A DNA stretch of 9,079 nucleotides from Lachnospiraceae bacterium (GTDB lineage: Bacteria; Bacillota; Clostridia; Lachnospirales; Lachnospiraceae). A program made the translations under genes and the position numbers. Where the stretch lies: positions 5,892 to 14,970 of the forward strand of contig DNJM01000123.1 of NCBI GenBank assembly GCA_003489085.1. Direction: 5' to 3'. The first letter of the stretch is position 1. Each line of letters starts with the position of its first letter. The notes beneath the pieces are model-generated. The model was not told the DNA's origin, ran no database searches, and was given only the letters and a program-made list of their open reading frames with translations. Shown here in pieces: positions 7,875-9,079 of the stretch.

Positions 7875-7910
7875 TAAAAATAGGCTCGCTTTGCTGCGAA
7901 CCTATTTTTA
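7875..7910. terminator. Strong bidirectional intrinsic terminator
   Basis: TAAAAATAGG (7875-7884) pairs with CCTATTTTTA (7901-7910). After one C/A mismatch, TCGC (7886-7889) pairs with GCGA (7896-7899) around a TTTGCT loop. The flanking A and T runs give a T tract on either strand, so it can stop transcription from the HTH-nuclease ORF on the + strand and from the peptide candidate on the - strand. The latter's stop codon lies in its base. Confidence 0.85.
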
Positions 7911-7988
7911 TGGCATCTTCTTCAGTTTCCTAATTAGCTTATAGCGTCCCCACATAGCCTCCATCCACCAACCTATTTTCCCGAACAT
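7908..7988 (-). CDS. Candidate 26-residue Trp-rich cationic peptide
   Basis: On the - strand an ATG at 7988 opens 26 codons ending in TAA at 7908-7910. The peptide begins MFGKIGWWMEAMW and ends GRYKLIRKLKKMP. It has three Trp, five Lys, two Arg and one Glu, with the aromatic residues in the N-terminal half and the basic residues at the C-terminal end. A clear Shine-Dalgarno AGGAG (7996-8000) sits 7 bases before the ATG, and the intrinsic terminator starts at the stop codon. A possible promoter further upstream on the same strand is TTGAAC followed 17-18 bases later by TTTTATA. Small toxins, leaderless bacteriocins and signalling peptides can have this composition, but no family is recognised. 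The competing reading is a decayed gene remnant in another frame, in which case this ORF is chance. Confidence 0.4.
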   Translation of the reverse strand: MFGKIGWWMEAMWGRYKLIRKLKKMP

Positions 7989-8137
7989 ATCGAGTCTCCT
8001 GATTAATTGTAGATACAAGATAACTTATATAAAAAGACATTAAAAGCATGAGTTCAATGTTTTTATACTTTTAGACCGGCACTTCTAAAAATCAATCTGC
8101 AACAGAATTGAGCCGTGAAGTGTTCATGCGAGTAAAA

Positions 8138-8160
8138 ACCGCCGAGTTTAACTCGACGGT
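8138..8160 (-). terminator. Intrinsic terminator of the 133-residue gene
   Basis: Read on the - strand, ACCGTCGAG (8160-8152) pairs with CTCGGCGGT (8146-8138) with one G-U, around a 5-base loop, and runs into TTTTT. It starts 7 bases after the stop codon of the - strand gene. On the + strand the same site has a C/A mismatch, so it works best for the - strand. Confidence 0.85.
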
Positions 8161-8167
8161 CTAAAAA

Positions 8168-8569
8168 TTATCTTGCATTAACTCCATTCACGAAAGCCAA
8201 ATAGCAGGCGAAGTCTCCGATGGCTTTGCGGTTATACGGATCATCTTCTTCGTAGCCAAGCTCGTTACGCCATGCGGCGGTTTTGCCTTGTTGTTTTAAA
8301 TAACGTGCCAACATATTAAAATGCGTTATCACCGAGTTGTGACAGGAAGTCCTGCCGGAGTCATGCTCGTTTTTCTCCTCGCGGCTAAGCAATGGCCAAT
8401 TTGCCCGGATTGCAGCATAGCGAGTTGCAATCTTCATTAACTCGTCATATAGCTCTAGCGATTCCGTGTCTGCGCCAATCTCGGCAAGCATTTCCGCATG
8501 AATCATCTGCATTTTTTCAAATGAAATTGCTTTTGGCTGTTTCAAATATTCCTCGTAAGTACAAATCAT
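8168..8569 (-). CDS. Uncharacterised 133-residue cytoplasmic protein
   Basis: A complete soluble protein with no signal peptide or membrane segment. It is mostly helical in character: the N-terminal half (2-60) is rich in Glu, Met, Leu and Ala. The C-terminal half holds the likely conserved core, with SGRTSCHNSVI (71-81), FNMLARYL, AWRNELGYEEDDPYNRK and IGDFACYLAFVNGVNAR at the end. I do not recognise a firm family; it may belong to one of the DUF families of small Firmicute proteins (DUF3232 comes to mind, unverified). The start is supported by AAAGGTGG about 7 bases before the ATG. It lies 71 bases downstream of the response regulator on the same strand and has its own terminator, so the two may be co-transcribed. 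No function is proposed. Confidence 0.8.
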   Translation of the reverse strand: MICTYEEYLKQPKAISFEKMQMIHAEMLAEIGADTESLELYDELMKIATRYAAIRANWPLLSREEKNEHDSGRTSCHNSVITHFNMLARYLKQQGKTAAWRNELGYEEDDPYNRKAIGDFACYLAFVNGVNAR

Positions 8570-8640
8570 AATGAACCCACCTTTCCTTTTTAGAAGTATA
8601 GCTTACGGCATATTTTATAGGAAGTCCAGTGGACTCTTAA

Positions 8641-9079
8641 TTAATATTTCGGCAGAATCAATCGCTTTTCTACCACCTCGGCCACTAGCTGTAAAGTGTT
8701 CTGGTAGCCCGTTTTCTGTAAAATATTCTTGATGTGGTACTTAACGGTATTTAGCGTAATATCCAAATCTGACGCAATCTCCTCGTATTTTCTGCCTTGC
8801 GCCAGCTCCCGTATAATATCAAATTCCCGACTGGTAAACTCAGCGCTGTTACTATATCCAATGCGAATCATCGGTGTGTCCTCGGGATAAACATATTCGC
8901 CGTTCATCACCCGGTCGCAAACTTCTATCAAGGCAGTGCTGCCATATTCCTTATACCAAAAGCCGTTACATCCACATGCTTTCGCCTTTTGAATAAAAGA
9001 ATGCTCCGGCATGGAGGTCATAATAATAATCTTGATTTTTGGATTATACTGTTTAATCTTTGCCGCAGCTTTCAAGCCG
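8641..9079 (-). CDS. LuxR/NarL-type response regulator, 5' end beyond the window
   Basis: The frame runs off the right edge, so the N-terminal half of the receiver domain, including the phospho-Asp, is missing. The visible 145 residues start inside the receiver domain. KIIIMTS carries the conserved Thr/Ser switch position, and CGCNGFWYKEYG carries the conserved Lys that contacts the phosphoryl group. A linker follows. The LuxR-type HTH is FTSREFDIIRELAQGRKYEE, then IASDLDITLNTVKYHIKNIL, then QKTG. It ends at TAA (8641-8643). Such proteins bind DNA as dimers after phosphorylation by a partner histidine kinase, which would lie outside the window. The TTG at 9073-9075 is an ordinary Leu codon because the frame continues beyond it. 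The 133-residue gene follows 71 bases downstream and is a candidate co-transcribed partner. Confidence 0.9.
   Translation of the reverse strand, partial: GLKAAAKIKQYNPKIKIIIMTSMPEHSFIQKAKACGCNGFWYKEYGSTALIEVCDRVMNGEYVYPEDTPMIRIGYSNSAEFTSREFDIIRELAQGRKYEEIASDLDITLNTVKYHIKNILQKTGYQNTLQLVAEVVEKRLILPKY

Larger units (their letters stand above)
7721..8167. other. AT-rich region without long genes
   Basis: Between the HTH-nuclease ORF and the 133-residue - strand gene there is no long ORF. Bases 7721-7870 show nothing recognisable. At 7875-7910 lies a bidirectional terminator, at 7908-7988 a possible - strand peptide gene, and at 8138-8160 the terminator of the next - strand gene. A 36-codon - strand frame (7939-8049) overlaps the peptide and ends in RLVDGGYVGTL. 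That ending recalls the C-terminus of short-chain dehydrogenases and could be a decayed gene tail. TTTTAGACCG (8069-8078) recurs inverted at 8157-8166. Confidence 0.5.
8081..8597. repeat. 11-bp inverted repeat flanking the 133-residue gene
   Basis: ACTTCTAAAAA (8081-8091) and its exact reverse complement TTTTTAGAAGT (8587-8597) bracket the - strand gene and its terminator. The inner spacing is 495 bases. The right copy overlaps the leader just before that gene's Shine-Dalgarno. No target-site duplication was seen, so the pair may be chance in AT-rich DNA. Confidence 0.3.

Noticed and set aside
8048..8163. Tiny + strand frames of 8 and 12 codons (starting near 8048 and 8127)
   Set aside because: No Shine-Dalgarno, and the second runs through the - strand terminator.
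8623..8635. AGTCC-AGT-GGACT hairpin after the response regulator stop
   Set aside because: The stem is only five pairs and no T run follows on the - strand, so it is not convincing as a terminator. It could be an operator, but nothing supports that.

Overview
The window looks like chromosomal DNA of a low-to-mid GC gut Firmicute, most likely a Lachnospiraceae member (Blautia, Ruminococcus or Dorea type). This rests on strong AGGAGG-type ribosome binding sites, a long LRR/FIVAR wall-associated protein with a KTGD-type C-terminus, and a Lachnospiraceae-like variant nucleoside hydrolase. It is inference from style and not a database match.

Left part (1-1090, + strand): the last 68 codons of an ABC-transporter ATPase (TOBE-like tail), followed 14 bases later by a complete nucleoside hydrolase. 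This is the end of an operon that probably imports a nucleoside or related compound and cleaves its N-glycosidic bond. The hydrolase keeps the Asp cluster for Ca2+ and ribose but has Trp where the classical family has the general-acid His.

Middle (1091-6710, + strand): a 133-base leader with nested inverted repeats and four GTAGC repeats, then one very large surface protein of 1811 residues. Its order is signal peptide, internalin-like LRR domain, helical linker, seven beta-sandwich modules interleaved with eight FIVAR three-helix modules, a hydrophilic linker, and a membrane anchor with a degenerate sorting motif. The last two FIVAR modules are a 219-bp in-frame tandem duplication. A long hairpin closes the unit.

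Right part (6718-9079): more AT-rich, accessory or decayed in character. On the + strand lies an ORF joining two helix-turn-helix motifs to the C-terminal nuclease domain of a type III restriction (Res) or DEAD/DEAH helicase protein. It has no ribosome binding site at its ATG and ends near a strong bidirectional terminator. On the - strand, read from the right edge inward, are a truncated NarL/FixJ-type response regulator, an uncharacterised 133-residue protein with its own terminator, and a possible 26-residue Trp/Lys/Arg-rich peptide gene with a good Shine-Dalgarno that ends exactly at the shared terminator. The peptide overlaps, in another frame, an ORF that could be a decayed gene tail, so it is a candidate and not a firm call.

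The points most worth a second look are the HTH-nuclease fusion, the tiny Trp-rich peptide, the seven-fold repeated beta-module lacking the isopeptide Lys, and the non-canonical wall-anchor motif.
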